Notes: generated by a model from the sequence alone, not told the origin. 39,314 nucleotides of DNA from an uncultured Pelagibacteraceae bacterium (GCA_902609705.1 CACLSX010000007.1:1-39314), one strand, 5' to 3'. Numbered from the stretch's first letter, positions 1 through 10,319 are shown. A program made the numbers and translations.

Positions 1-198
1 TTTTTCATATTTAGCTTTATTTGAAATAATTTCTAAATTATCTACTGGAATTTTAATTCTAGAATTATCTGCAAGTATAGTATTTCCATTTTCTATCACA
101 TCCATCTCTGATGATTCAATATCTATTGGTTCTGATACAGAATTAAAGCTAATAAGCAAAAAAAATGCTAATTGAATTATTTTTGTAAAAAATTTCAT
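1..198 (-). CDS. lptD: LPS-assembly protein LptD/OstA-like, N-terminal part (truncated by window edge)
   Basis: Minus-strand ORF from ATG at 198 running off the window: MKFFTKIIQLAFFLLISFNSVSEPIDIESSEMDVIENGNTILADNSRIKIPVDNLEIISNKAKYEK; signal peptide then OstA-like N-terminus; directly downstream of lptG. Confidence 0.6.
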   Translation of the reverse strand, partial: MKFFTKIIQLAFFLLISFNSVSEPIDIESSEMDVIENGNTILADNSRIKIPVDNLEIISNKAKYEK

Positions 199-201
199 TA
201 T

Positions 202-1284
202 TTAATTTTCATTTACTTTAAGTATTCCAATATTACAGACTAAAAATAGAATTAAAAGTGGCGCCCATACAGAAAGATATATTGGAAGAGCACCATTATT
301 TCCTAATACACCAGAAAAATAGTTTAAATAATAAACAATAACCGAAACAAAAATTCCAAAAATAATTATAAAAAATCTAGAATTAAAGTTTTTTAACTTG
401 TTAATGATAATAAAGCCTAAAATTGTCATTAGAATGTAAAAAAAAGGCATACTGTAAATTTTGTTCAAATGAATTTTTATATCTGTATTTGAATACCCAA
501 TTTTGGAATAGCTATTAGAAAGCAAATGTAATTCGTAAATATTTAAAGAATTAAGGTTAGAAAATAAATTTGAAATTCTTTCTCCATTAAATGAAGAGTT
601 ATAAACTAAACTTTTTAATTCATTTTTATTTCCACTGTTATCAATAATTGTTACATTCTCTAAGTACCAATTCTTAGATGTAATATTTGCTTTTTTTGCT
701 ATAATCGTATTTTTATTATTATAATATTTGTCAATTTCTGAAATTGTTATAGATTTTAAAAAACTCTTATCAAATCCATGAGCATGGATAAAATATACAT
801 TATTCTCTATTTCCTCTTTAATCCAAAGACCATCATCCTTAACTACGGCTAAATATTCATTAGTATCGGAAAATCTATTCTTTAAATCTAAATATTTACT
901 TTTTAAGCTAGATGAAAAGGAATAGTAAAATATTAATAAAAATAGACCTATAATTGCTGATATTAATATCAGAAGAAAGACTATTTTAAAATTACTTATA
1001 CCATTTGAATTTAATATTTTTATTTCATTTTTATCATTCAAAGTTAAATAAAAAGTTTTAACAGTTATTAAAAATATAAACGGAAAAATTTCAAAAATAA
1101 GAGAAGGTGCATTTAATATAGATAAATAAATAGAATAATAAATATCTATATTATTTTTTTCAGAAAATCTAATTTCTTCAAAAAAATTAATAATTATTAC
1201 CAGGCAAAAAAATAAAAAACCAATTAAAAAAAAATTCTTTAAAAACAAAGAACATAAATAAGTCTGATATCTTTTGAAAATCAT
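202..1284 (-). CDS. lptG: LPS export permease, LptG-like (YjgP/YjgQ family)
   Basis: 360 aa membrane protein; paired with a second YjgP/YjgQ-like ORF, overlapping it by 4 nt, and followed by an LptD-like ORF. Confidence 0.75.
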   Translation of the reverse strand: MIFKRYQTYLCSLFLKNFFLIGFLFFCLVIIINFFEEIRFSEKNNIDIYYSIYLSILNAPSLIFEIFPFIFLITVKTFYLTLNDKNEIKILNSNGISNFKIVFLLILISAIIGLFLLIFYYSFSSSLKSKYLDLKNRFSDTNEYLAVVKDDGLWIKEEIENNVYFIHAHGFDKSFLKSITISEIDKYYNNKNTIIAKKANITSKNWYLENVTIIDNSGNKNELKSLVYNSSFNGERISNLFSNLNSLNIYELHLLSNSYSKIGYSNTDIKIHLNKIYSMPFFYILMTILGFIIINKLKNFNSRFFIIIFGIFVSVIVYYLNYFSGVLGNNGALPIYLSVWAPLLILFLVCNIGILKVNEN

Positions 1285-2417
1285 AAATACCTCATATTAA
1301 ATTTAGTTTTAATTAGCATGAAAAAATAGAATAAAATTATGAAAAAAATTGGTAATAAAACAAATACTAATTCTAAAAAAAATGTAAATGCAATAAATTT
1401 ATAACTTAGTTCTGAAAACAAAATTATAAGGAAGCCTAATATAAATAAAAAAAATTTGAAATATTTTTCAATAATTGTTTTCTTTGGTTTTATTACAACT
1501 AGAGAACTTATTAAAGATAAAATGATAATATAAACTGGATTTATTGTTCTCTTAAAAATTTCTTCGTAAATATCTTTTACCAAAAACGAATTTTCTGAAC
1601 CGCATCTTATATCATTATTTTTTCTATCTATTAAGAATTTTTTTAAGCAATAAAAAAGAAAAGAGCTCTTAGTCTCATTTAATTTATTAATTTTCCTAGT
1701 GTTTGAGTTTATTTTTGAAAGTTGATAAATGCTTTCTTCAAATTTAAGATTAATGCTACTGTCATCATCAATATTACTTATGCTGCCATCATAAAGTCTA
1801 AAATTAAATCCTATACCTTTTTTATTTTTTATAAGCTCACCTTTTCTCGCAATAATTATTTTGCTTTCATTTGCACTGAGCCTTTCTTTTATGTATATAC
1901 CTTCAAAAAATCCGTCTTTTTTATTTTTTTCAACAAATATAGTTAAATCTTTAGTTAAATTAGAAAATTTTTTTTCTTTAATTAATTTTGGAAAAAATTC
2001 TATTGTTGAATTTTTTAAATAGTCTTGTTTTAAATTTTGAGTATATGGAACCAAGACTAAAGTAAGAAATAATTGTAAAAGTAAAAAAACTATAGATAGT
2101 TTAGCAATAAAATTTATAAAAGTAATTTTTCTAATTCCATTTGTCCAAAAAACCAATATTTCATTATTTTCCACGTATCTTGATAAAACAACGAATAAAG
2201 TTAAAAAATATGTAAAAATTAACAGTTTACTGAATATTTTGGGTAAATTTAAAATGGTATAAAAAAAATAGACTTTTAAACCATGTCCTTGCTCAGATAC
2301 TATATCTAGAAGATTTACTCCTTGAATTACCCATACTATCGACGTGATTGCTATTGATGATAGAAAAAAGAATGAAATAATGTCTAAAGATAATTTACGA
2401 AATATTAATTTATTCAT
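1281..2417 (-). CDS. lptF: LPS export permease, LptF-like (YjgP/YjgQ family)
   Basis: 378 aa, N- and C-terminal TM clusters, first gene of the lptF-lptG-lptD order. Confidence 0.75.
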   Translation of the reverse strand: MNKLIFRKLSLDIISFFFLSSIAITSIVWVIQGVNLLDIVSEQGHGLKVYFFYTILNLPKIFSKLLIFTYFLTLFVVLSRYVENNEILVFWTNGIRKITFINFIAKLSIVFLLLQLFLTLVLVPYTQNLKQDYLKNSTIEFFPKLIKEKKFSNLTKDLTIFVEKNKKDGFFEGIYIKERLSANESKIIIARKGELIKNKKGIGFNFRLYDGSISNIDDDSSINLKFEESIYQLSKINSNTRKINKLNETKSSFLFYCLKKFLIDRKNNDIRCGSENSFLVKDIYEEIFKRTINPVYIIILSLISSLVVIKPKKTIIEKYFKFFLFILGFLIILFSELSYKFIAFTFFLELVFVLLPIFFIILFYFFMLIKTKFNMRYL

Positions 2418-2471
2418 TGAAATTATAAATTTAATAAATATACAACATTATCTATTAAATATTTCAAAAAA

Positions 2472-3908
2472 ATGAAGCTAAAATTAAATTTTGTAACTAA
2501 AGTACCTAAAGTAGCCAGAGATAATCAGGTTATTTTGTTAAATAATGAAAACACTCAAAACAAAATCGTTAAATCTGTAAATAAATCTATATTTGCTAAT
2601 AAATTGTTTTTAGAGAGAAAATTTCTAATTCAAAATATAAATCACAAAACATATATTTTTGTAAATTGCAGCAAGTCTAAAACTTCTTTAGATTACGAGA
2701 AACTTGGATCTAATTTATTCCTTTTTTTAGAGAATAATAAAATTGAAAAATCTTTTTTCGAAACAAATTTATCTAAAATTACTAATATACAACTAGAGAA
2801 GTTTTTACATGGTGCACAACTTAAATCATATGAATTTAACATTTATAAAACTGATAAATCAAAAAATTTAGTAACAAACTTATATGTGGTTGGACATAAA
2901 TCAAAAAAAACAACCGTTTTGCGAAATAAATTAAATTCACTCTTAGAAGGTGTTTTTCTTACTAGAGACCTGGTGTCAGAGCCAGGAAATATTCTACATC
3001 CAGATGAATATGCAAGACGTATACTTAAATTAAGAAAATTAGGTTTAAAAGTCACTGTATATGATCAAAAAAAATTAAAAAATATGGGAATGAATGCCTT
3101 ATTGGGTGTAGGTCAAGGAAGTGTTAGAGGTTCATATTTAGTAACTATAGAATGGAAAGGCACGAAAAGTAAATCTAAACCGTTAGGATTTGTTGGAAAA
3201 GGTGTTTGCTTCGATACTGGAGGTTACTCTTTAAAACCAGCAAAATTTATGGAAGATATGACCTATGATATGGCAGGCTCTGCTACTGTTGTTGGTTTAA
3301 TGAAAACTCTTGCTTTAAGAAAATCAAAAATTAATGCTGTTGGAGTAGTAGGACTTGTAGAAAATATGGTAAGTGGAAATGCTCAAAGACCTGGTGATAT
3401 AGTTAAATCTTATAGTGGAAAAACAATTGAAGTTTTAAATACTGATGCTGAGGGAAGATTAGTTTTAGCAGATGCTTTAACATTTACAGAAGAAAAATTT
3501 AAGCCACAATTTATTATTGATTTAGCAACATTAACTGGAGCTATAATTGTTTCTCTTGGTTCAGAATATGCAGGTCTATTTTCAAATAATGATAAATTAT
3601 CAAAACAACTAATTGATGCAGGTGAAAGTGTCGAAGAAAAACTCTGGAGAATGCCTTTAAACGAAAACTTTGACAAACTAATAAATTCAAAAAACGCAGA
3701 TATGCAGAATATAAATTATGTAGGTGGGGCAGGTTCTACAACTGCAGCACAATTCTTACAAAGATTTATAATAAATAAAACTCCTTGGGCTCACTTAGAT
3801 ATTGCTGGCATGGCATTTTCAAAATACGGAGGAGCACTTAACTCTGGTGGTGCAACTGGTTATGGAGTTAGATTGTTAAATAAATTAATTGAGGATAATT
3901 ATGAGTAA
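2472..3908 (+). CDS. pepA: Leucyl aminopeptidase (M17 family)
   Basis: Motifs VGKGVCFDTGGYSLKPAKFMEDMTYDMAGSATV and NTDAEGRLVLADAL. Confidence 0.95.
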   Translation: MKLKLNFVTKVPKVARDNQVILLNNENTQNKIVKSVNKSIFANKLFLERKFLIQNINHKTYIFVNCSKSKTSLDYEKLGSNLFLFLENNKIEKSFFETNLSKITNIQLEKFLHGAQLKSYEFNIYKTDKSKNLVTNLYVVGHKSKKTTVLRNKLNSLLEGVFLTRDLVSEPGNILHPDEYARRILKLRKLGLKVTVYDQKKLKNMGMNALLGVGQGSVRGSYLVTIEWKGTKSKSKPLGFVGKGVCFDTGGYSLKPAKFMEDMTYDMAGSATVVGLMKTLALRKSKINAVGVVGLVENMVSGNAQRPGDIVKSYSGKTIEVLNTDAEGRLVLADALTFTEEKFKPQFIIDLATLTGAIIVSLGSEYAGLFSNNDKLSKQLIDAGESVEEKLWRMPLNENFDKLINSKNADMQNINYVGGAGSTTAAQFLQRFIINKTPWAHLDIAGMAFSKYGGALNSGGATGYGVRLLNKLIEDNYE

Positions 3909-4311
3909 TATTGAACAAACTCTATCGATAATTAAACCAGATGCAGTTGAAAGAAATCTACAAAATCAAATTAAGCAGGAATTTATAAACAAAGGATTTG
4001 AAATTATAAAAGAAAAAAAAATCCATATATCTAAAGAGGAAGCCGAAAGGTTTTATAAAGTACATGAGTCCAAACCGTTTTATAATGATTTATGCAACTA
4101 TTTGTCTTCAGGACCTATTGTTGTCATGACTTTACAACGAGAAAATGCTGTTGTGGAAAACAGAAAGTTAATGGGAGCAACAAATCCAGTTGACGCAGAT
4201 GAGGGTACTTTGAGGAAAAAATACGGTATATCAATTGATAAAAACTCTGTTCATGGTTCAGACAGTCTTGAAAATGCTAAGATTGAACTAGATTTTTTTT
4301 TTAATCACTAG
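3901..4311 (+). CDS. ndk: Nucleoside diphosphate kinase
   Basis: TLSIIKPDAVERN and GSDSLENAKIELDFFF; ATG at 3901 preceded by GAGGA preferred over the 3889 start in the track. Confidence 0.93.
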   Translation: MSNIEQTLSIIKPDAVERNLQNQIKQEFINKGFEIIKEKKIHISKEEAERFYKVHESKPFYNDLCNYLSSGPIVVMTLQRENAVVENRKLMGATNPVDADEGTLRKKYGISIDKNSVHGSDSLENAKIELDFFFNH

Positions 4312-4879
4312 CTAGTAGTTTAAAAATTGCTTTTGGGTATATTTTGTGCTCGATTTTTAAAACTTTTTTTTCTAAACTTTTTCCACTATCCGATTTTAAA
4401 ATTTTTACTTTTTTTTGTAATATAATCTTACCTGAATCTAATTTCTCGTTGACGATATGAACTGTAGCTCCAGAGTATTTGTCTTTATTTTGAATTGCTC
4501 TATTGTGTGTATTTAGGCCTTTATACTTCGGAAGAAGAGAAGGGTGAATATTAAGTATAGGTTTATTAAATTTCCTTATGAAACTACCTGATAGTATTTT
4601 CATAAATCCAGCTAAACAAATCAAATCAACATTATTCTTTTTTAATAATTTTAATAAACGATCTTCAAAACTTTTTTTATTAGAATCTTTAATAAAGACA
4701 TTATTGATCCAAGACTTATTTGCATAATCTAATCCTTTTGCACTAAAATTATTAGAGACAACTAGAACAATTCTAATTAAAGATTTTTTTGTTTTTGAAT
4801 ATTTAACTAGTGATTTTAGATTACTACCTCTACCACTTATTAAAACTGCTGTATTTTTTTTACCAGATAACTTTTCCAC
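4301..4879 (-). CDS. purN: Phosphoribosylglycinamide formyltransferase
   Basis: AVLISGRGSNL, LNIHPSLLPKYKGLNTH, GATVHIVNEKLDSGKII. Confidence 0.95.
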   Translation of the reverse strand: MEKLSGKKNTAVLISGRGSNLKSLVKYSKTKKSLIRIVLVVSNNFSAKGLDYANKSWINNVFIKDSNKKSFEDRLLKLLKKNNVDLICLAGFMKILSGSFIRKFNKPILNIHPSLLPKYKGLNTHNRAIQNKDKYSGATVHIVNEKLDSGKIILQKKVKILKSDSGKSLEKKVLKIEHKIYPKAIFKLLASD

Positions 4880-5882
4880 TCAACTTTACTTTTTCTGAAT
4901 TTTTTGTAATTTTTCCAATGACATATGGTTTATATTTTTTTGGAAATAATCTAATTACTTTTTTGTAGTTTGAACGTTTTACTATTATACAAAAACCTAC
5001 ACCACAATTAAAAGTTTTTAACATTTCTTGATCGCTAACACCTTGACTTTTAAGCCATCTAAATATTTTTAATGTTTTTATTTTTTCTAAATTTATTTCA
5101 GCGCAGTAATTATCTGGTATTATTCTTTCAATATTGTCTTTTATTCCACCACCAGTGATATTTGCACAAGCATTCAAATACTTTTTTTTAATTAATTCTA
5201 ATACATGCATTACATATATTTTAGTTGGTACCAATAATTCTTTTTTTAAAAATGAATTTTTTTTTATATTAATTTTCTTTTTTTTTATAATATGTCTTAC
5301 TAAGGAATATCCATTTGAGTGGAGACCACTGGAAGGTATTGCCAGTACTAAATCTTTATCTTTTATTTTATTTAATAATATTTTGTCTTTATCTACTAAG
5401 CCTAAAGAAAATCCTGCAATATCAAATTTACTTTTGGAATATGTTCCAGGCATTTCTGCAGTTTCTCCACCAACTAATTCACAGTCAGCTAATTTGCAGC
5501 CTTTAATAATTCCTCTAATTATATTTTTTAACTTTTTCGTATCGATTTTTTCGACAGATATATAATCTAAAAAAACTAAAGGTTTCGCTCCTTGAACTAT
5601 AATATCATTTACACACATTGCCACAAGATCCACTCCAATTGTATCAAATTTACCTAGCATATTTGCAACCTCAATTTTTGTACCAACTCCATCTGTGCTA
5701 GTTACAAGATATGGATTCTTTAAATTACTTGGCAGTTTTGTAAGCGCTCCAAAACCTCCAATATTCTTAAATTTACCACTTTTTTTTGATTTTTTTGTGC
5801 TTGAGGATATAAATTTAATAAATTTATCTGCTTTTTTTATGCTTACACCACTTTTCTCATATGTAAAATTCTTCGATCCCAT
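4860..5882 (-). CDS. purM: Phosphoribosylformylglycinamidine cyclo-ligase (AIR synthase)
   Basis: TYEKSGVSI, VTSTDGVGTKIEVA, GGETAEMPGTY, SSGLHSNGYSLVR; overlaps purN by 20 nt. Confidence 0.95.
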   Translation of the reverse strand: MGSKNFTYEKSGVSIKKADKFIKFISSSTKKSKKSGKFKNIGGFGALTKLPSNLKNPYLVTSTDGVGTKIEVANMLGKFDTIGVDLVAMCVNDIIVQGAKPLVFLDYISVEKIDTKKLKNIIRGIIKGCKLADCELVGGETAEMPGTYSKSKFDIAGFSLGLVDKDKILLNKIKDKDLVLAIPSSGLHSNGYSLVRHIIKKKKINIKKNSFLKKELLVPTKIYVMHVLELIKKKYLNACANITGGGIKDNIERIIPDNYCAEINLEKIKTLKIFRWLKSQGVSDQEMLKTFNCGVGFCIIVKRSNYKKVIRLFPKKYKPYVIGKITKNSEKVKLSGKVIW

Positions 5883-5891
5883 AATTAAGTT

Positions 5892-6968
5892 ATGTTTTTA
5901 ATCAAAAATAAAATTAATATTTACTTATACTTTTTTTTTTTACTTTTCATTTTAGTTTTTATCAAGTTTTCCACAACTAAAGTATTTGCAGATAATTACA
6001 CAGTTAAAAATATTAAAATTAAAGAACAATACGACATAAATTTTAACAAAGATGAAGTAATAAAAAAGGGTTTCAAAAAAGGATTTAAAACATTAATTTT
6101 TAGAATTGTAGAAAGTAAAGATAAAAATTTATTTAAAAATGTACCAAGCAATAAAATTAGTTCATTGATTGATAATTTTTCCATAACAAATGAAAAATTT
6201 GTAGATAATAACTACGAGGTTGATTTTGAGGTTAAGTTTGACAAAAAAAAATTATTGTCATTTATTAGAGGGAAAAATGTCATTTCTTCCGTTCCTAAAA
6301 ATGCAGATGTTCTTTTTATACCAATTTTAATTGATACACAAAGTAATGAACTCAAATATTTTGATCAAAATTATTTTTATAACAATTGGAACAATGTTAA
6401 TAAAAATTATTTTTTATTAAATTATAATTTGCCAGAGCAAAATATTGAAAATTTTCGTCTTTTTCAAAGAATAAAGAATAATATTGAGAATAATGATTTA
6501 TCTGAGATTACAAATAAGTATAACTTCGAAAATATTTTTGTTGTAATATTTTATAAAAATAAAAAAAATTTAAAAATATTTTCTAAAATTAGTTTTTCAA
6601 ATTCAAAATTCAATTTTAATTTAAATAAAAAAAATATTATTTATAAAGATAATGAAATATTAGATCAAATTATTTTAAATTTAAAAAATTTATATGATGA
6701 CAAATGGAAGATAATTAATAAAATCAATACCTCAATTTCAATACCCATAAAAATTTCAGTAAAAAACAGCAATTTCATAATTTCTGAAAAATTAGAAAAT
6801 ATATTAAATCAATCAGATTTTGTATATGAATATGAAATAGAAAAAATTAGTAGTGAAGATATTATATATAAAATAACTTACAATAATAATCCTGAAAAAT
6901 TTCTAAATACTTTAAAAGCGAATGATATAAATATAAATTCATCTAGTAATATTTGGAATATAGAATGA
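5892..6968 (+). CDS. DUF2066-like secreted protein
   Basis: 358 aa with N-terminal signal peptide; architecture and position before an hda-like gene match the DUF2066 family; function unknown. Confidence 0.55.
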   Translation: MFLIKNKINIYLYFFFLLFILVFIKFSTTKVFADNYTVKNIKIKEQYDINFNKDEVIKKGFKKGFKTLIFRIVESKDKNLFKNVPSNKISSLIDNFSITNEKFVDNNYEVDFEVKFDKKKLLSFIRGKNVISSVPKNADVLFIPILIDTQSNELKYFDQNYFYNNWNNVNKNYFLLNYNLPEQNIENFRLFQRIKNNIENNDLSEITNKYNFENIFVVIFYKNKKNLKIFSKISFSNSKFNFNLNKKNIIYKDNEILDQIILNLKNLYDDKWKIINKINTSISIPIKISVKNSNFIISEKLENILNQSDFVYEYEIEKISSEDIIYKITYNNNPEKFLNTLKANDININSSSNIWNIE

Positions 6969-7624
6969 GAGAATTAGATCAAAAACTCTTAGACTTTGGA
7001 ATTACTGAAAGTTTTGATGAAAATGATTACTATGTTTCTAAAAGTAATTTTTTTGCAAAAAATATTATAGAGGTCTGGCCTAAATGGGAAAAAAAAATTG
7101 TCAACTTGGCTGGAGAAAAATTTTCCGGCAAAACACATTTATCAAACATATTTAAAAAAAAAAGTAATGCGTTGTATTTATATAGCAATAATATCGACGA
7201 TAAGATTTTAATAAAAATTAAACTTTCAAACAGTATAATAATTGAAGACCTAGAAGAAAGTTTTGACGAAAAACTTCTTTATTCTATATTCAATTTAGTT
7301 GAACAGGATAATAAATATTTATTAATCTCGTCAAAAAAACCAATAGATACAATGAAATTCACACTCCCAGATTTATTATCAAGATTAAAGAATTGCATAA
7401 TAGCTAAAATAGAACAACCAGACGATGAGTTGATTTATGCAATAATTTTAAAATGCTTCTCCGATAGACAAATTAAATTGGATAACAAAATTATAGATTA
7501 TATTATAAAAAGAATTGCGAGATCGTATAGTAAAATGCATGAATTTATATATAAGATTGATGAATTGAGTTTAAAGAAAAAAAAATCTATTAACTTTAAA
7601 ATAATAAAAGAGATAATAAATTGA
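6965..7624 (+). CDS. hda: DnaA-like replication regulator (Hda/HdaA-like, DnaA domain III only)
   Basis: VWPKWEKKIVNLAGEKFSGKTHLSNIF (P-loop), SIIIEDLEES, LLSRLKNCIIAKIEQPDDELIYAIILKCFSDRQIKLD; no C-terminal DnaA DNA-binding domain. Start may be 6953 or 6965. Confidence 0.7.
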   Translation: MRELDQKLLDFGITESFDENDYYVSKSNFFAKNIIEVWPKWEKKIVNLAGEKFSGKTHLSNIFKKKSNALYLYSNNIDDKILIKIKLSNSIIIEDLEESFDEKLLYSIFNLVEQDNKYLLISSKKPIDTMKFTLPDLLSRLKNCIIAKIEQPDDELIYAIILKCFSDRQIKLDNKIIDYIIKRIARSYSKMHEFIYKIDELSLKKKKSINFKIIKEIIN

Positions 7625-9402
7625 GTAAATATAGGACACACACTTGCGGAGAACTAACTTTAAATAACAAAGATCAAACAATAAAGTTATCAGGCTGGAT
7701 AAATAAAAAAAGAGATCATGGAAATCTATTATTTTTAGATTTAAGAGATCACTATGGACTAACTCAATGTGTAATTGATGAGGGAAAAAAAATATTTAAA
7801 GAAATAGAAAAACTTCCATTAGAAACTGTACTACAAGTTGAAGGTAAAGTTTTAGCTAGAGAAAAAGATACAATTAACAAGAATTTAAATACTGGAGAAA
7901 TTGAGGTAGGAATTGAAAAATTTAAAATACTTGCAAGAACTAAGGAATTACCACTACCGGTTTTTTCAGATCAAGAATATTCTGAAGAAATTAGATTAAA
8001 GTACAGATTCTTAGATTTAAGGAGAAATAAGATTCATAATAATATTATTTTAAGATCCAAAATTATTTCATTTATTAGAACTGAAATGCAAAAATATGGT
8101 TTTCTAGAATATCAAACACCTATATTAACTTCATCTAGCCCAGAAGGTGCTAGAGACTTTTTAGTACCAAGCAGACTAAATCCTGGTAAATTTTATGCAT
8201 TACCTCAAGCGCCACAACAATTTAAACAATTAATCATGGTATCTGGTTTTGATAAATATTTTCAAATTGCACCATGTTTTAGAGATGAGGACGCAAGAGC
8301 TGACAGGAGTCCAGGTGAGTTTTATCAACTTGACTTGGAAATGTCTTTTGTAGAACAAGAGGATGTATTTAAAATAGTTGAAGAATTATTTGTAAACTTA
8401 TTCAAAAGATTTTCTTCCAAAAAGTTGCTCCATGAAAAATTTCCCAGAATTCCTTTTGATACGGCTATGCTTAAATACGGTTCTGATAAACCAGATTTGA
8501 GAAATCCTTTGGAAATAGCAGATATCACTGAAATTTTTAAAAGAGATGATGTAAATTTTGAAATATTTAAAAAATTAGTAATCAAAGGATCGATAGTAAG
8601 AGGAATCGTTACAAAAAATACATCTGAAAAACCTAGAAGTTTTTTCGATGGAATTGATAAATGGGCAAAAGATGAAGGATCGTCGGGTCTTGCATATTTC
8701 TCAATTGAAAACTCAGATAAATTGAGCGCTAAAGGACCTGTGGGAAAATTTTTTTCTGAGGAATCCCTAAAAGAGATAATGACAAAAATGAATGCTGAGG
8801 TTGGTGATACAATATTTATGTCTTGTGGAAATAAATCTCAAGTTGAGAAATTATTAAGCAATACAAGAAATAAAATAGCAAATGAATTAAATTTAATCGA
8901 CGAAAATGTTTTTTCATTTTGTTGGGTAGTTGATTATCCAATGTTTGAAATAGATGAAAATACTAAAAAGATTGAATTTAGTCATAACCCTTTTTCTATG
9001 CCACAAGGCGATATTGATAATTTTGATTTATCAGACCCTCTAAAATTAAAAGCATTTCAATATGATATTGTATGTAACGGTATTGAATTATCTTCAGGAG
9101 CCATCAGGAACCATAAACCTGATTTAATGTATAAATTATTTGAAATCGCTGGCTACTCTAAGGAAGTAGTGGATGAAAAATTTAGTGGCATGATTAATGC
9201 TTTAAGCTATGGGGCACCTCCCCATGGGGGTATTGCTCCTGGTATAGATAGGATTGTAATGTTATTAGCAGAAGAAAAAAATATTAGAGAGGTAACGATG
9301 TTTCCAATGAATCAAAATGCTCAGGATTTAATGATGAATGCACCGTCTGAAGTAGACGAAAATCAATTAAAAGAACTTAATATTTCAAAAAGAAAAAAAT
9401 AA
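7621..9402 (+). CDS. aspS: Aspartyl-tRNA synthetase (bacterial type, with GAD insertion)
   Basis: YRTHTCGELT, FRDEDARADRSPGEFYQLD, GAPPHGGIAPGIDRIVMLLA; TTG start overlapping the upstream TGA. Confidence 0.96.
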   Translation: MSKYRTHTCGELTLNNKDQTIKLSGWINKKRDHGNLLFLDLRDHYGLTQCVIDEGKKIFKEIEKLPLETVLQVEGKVLAREKDTINKNLNTGEIEVGIEKFKILARTKELPLPVFSDQEYSEEIRLKYRFLDLRRNKIHNNIILRSKIISFIRTEMQKYGFLEYQTPILTSSSPEGARDFLVPSRLNPGKFYALPQAPQQFKQLIMVSGFDKYFQIAPCFRDEDARADRSPGEFYQLDLEMSFVEQEDVFKIVEELFVNLFKRFSSKKLLHEKFPRIPFDTAMLKYGSDKPDLRNPLEIADITEIFKRDDVNFEIFKKLVIKGSIVRGIVTKNTSEKPRSFFDGIDKWAKDEGSSGLAYFSIENSDKLSAKGPVGKFFSEESLKEIMTKMNAEVGDTIFMSCGNKSQVEKLLSNTRNKIANELNLIDENVFSFCWVVDYPMFEIDENTKKIEFSHNPFSMPQGDIDNFDLSDPLKLKAFQYDIVCNGIELSSGAIRNHKPDLMYKLFEIAGYSKEVVDEKFSGMINALSYGAPPHGGIAPGIDRIVMLLAEEKNIREVTMFPMNQNAQDLMMNAPSEVDENQLKELNISKRKK

Positions 9403-10224
9403 CTATTTTTTTCCTTTAAGATTTATTCTTATATCTGATAAATCCACTAATTTTTTTTTATAGTCGTTTCTAACAAAACCTTTACTAGTAATATTTTTTA
9501 CAAGTTTAATAAGTTGATTTTGATCTTCACTTTCATGATTTTCACTTGTATCAGCATTACCAGTTATTGATGGGGTGTGAGCTAAATCTTCTCTATTTAA
9601 ATAAGAAATTGCTAACTCTCTAAAAATATAATCCAATATTGAACTTGCACTCATAATACGATCATTTCCATAAACTTTTCCAGAAGGTTCAAATTTTGTA
9701 TCTAAATATGCGTTTACAAACTCATCTAGAGGAACCCCATATTGAAGACCCAAGGAAATTGCTATTGCAAAGTTGTTCATTAGTGCTTTTACTAGCTCAC
9801 CTTCCTTACTTGTATCAATAAAAATTTCCCCTATTTTACCATCTTCGTATTCACCAGTATGTAAATATACTTTGTGGTCACCAATAGAAGCTTTCTGGAT
9901 ATAACCTTTTCTTCTATCAGGCATACTAAATCTTTTACCTATTGAATCAGAAATATTTCTTTTGAAATTTTCATCAATCGGATTACTTTTTTGGACTTTT
10001 TTGTTATCATTATTATTAATTGGATTTGAAACTATTTCCACTTTACCACTTTTAGTGTCTTGAAGGTTTTTTGTTTTTCTATTATCTAGCTTAACATCAA
10101 TAATTTCAAATTTTCCGTCATCTTTATTTTCTAAATTTTTGAGATTTTCATCATTTATATCATCTAAGTAATGAGATACCTTAAAACTACAAGTATAATA
10201 AGTTTCTACTAAATATTTTGCCAT
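9403..10224 (-). CDS. Free-standing protein resembling the C-terminal region of class II (B12-dependent) ribonucleotide reductase NrdJ (TSCPD-type)
   Basis: [109 protein letters not shown] resembles the NrdJ C-terminus; separate N-terminal block [24 protein letters not shown] at 10224 preferred over 10263. Confidence 0.7.
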   Translation of the reverse strand: MAKYLVETYYTCSFKVSHYLDDINDENLKNLENKDDGKFEIIDVKLDNRKTKNLQDTKSGKVEIVSNPINNNDNKKVQKSNPIDENFKRNISDSIGKRFSMPDRRKGYIQKASIGDHKVYLHTGEYEDGKIGEIFIDTSKEGELVKALMNNFAIAISLGLQYGVPLDEFVNAYLDTKFEPSGKVYGNDRIMSASSILDYIFRELAISYLNREDLAHTPSITGNADTSENHESEDQNQLIKLVKNITSKGFVRNDYKKKLVDLSDIRINLKGKK

Positions 10225-10273
10225 TGTAATCCTATTTGTAAATTGAATCTTGGTAATATTCATGTATATACAT

Positions 10274-10319
10274 TTTTCAATTATAGTCTAATTGTAAATT
10301 TACAATTATAAATTGAAAA
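10274..10319. promoter_or_regulatory. Nested dyad between divergent genes; perfect 20-nt palindrome TAATTGTAAATTTACAATTA at 10289-10308
   Basis: Core palindrome read directly; outer arms TTTTCAATTATA (10274-10285) and TATAAATTGAAAA (10307-10319) are complementary apart from one inserted base. Confidence 0.4.

Noticed and set aside
1722-1946. Plus-strand 74-aa ORF inside lptF
   Set aside because: Antisense to a well-supported gene, Phe/Ile/Lys-rich low complexity, no recognisable domain.
3410-3676. Minus-strand 88-aa ORF inside pepA (and similar antisense ORFs at 2843, 8325, 12526, 19739, 21065, 22953, 27115, 27222, 32855, 35124, 39052)
   Set aside because: All antisense within strongly supported conserved genes; expected by chance on the opposite strand.
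5134-5565. Plus-strand ORFs of 143 and 63 aa inside purM
   Set aside because: Overlap each other and lie antisense to conserved purM coding sequence; composition is that of a reverse-complemented AT-rich gene.
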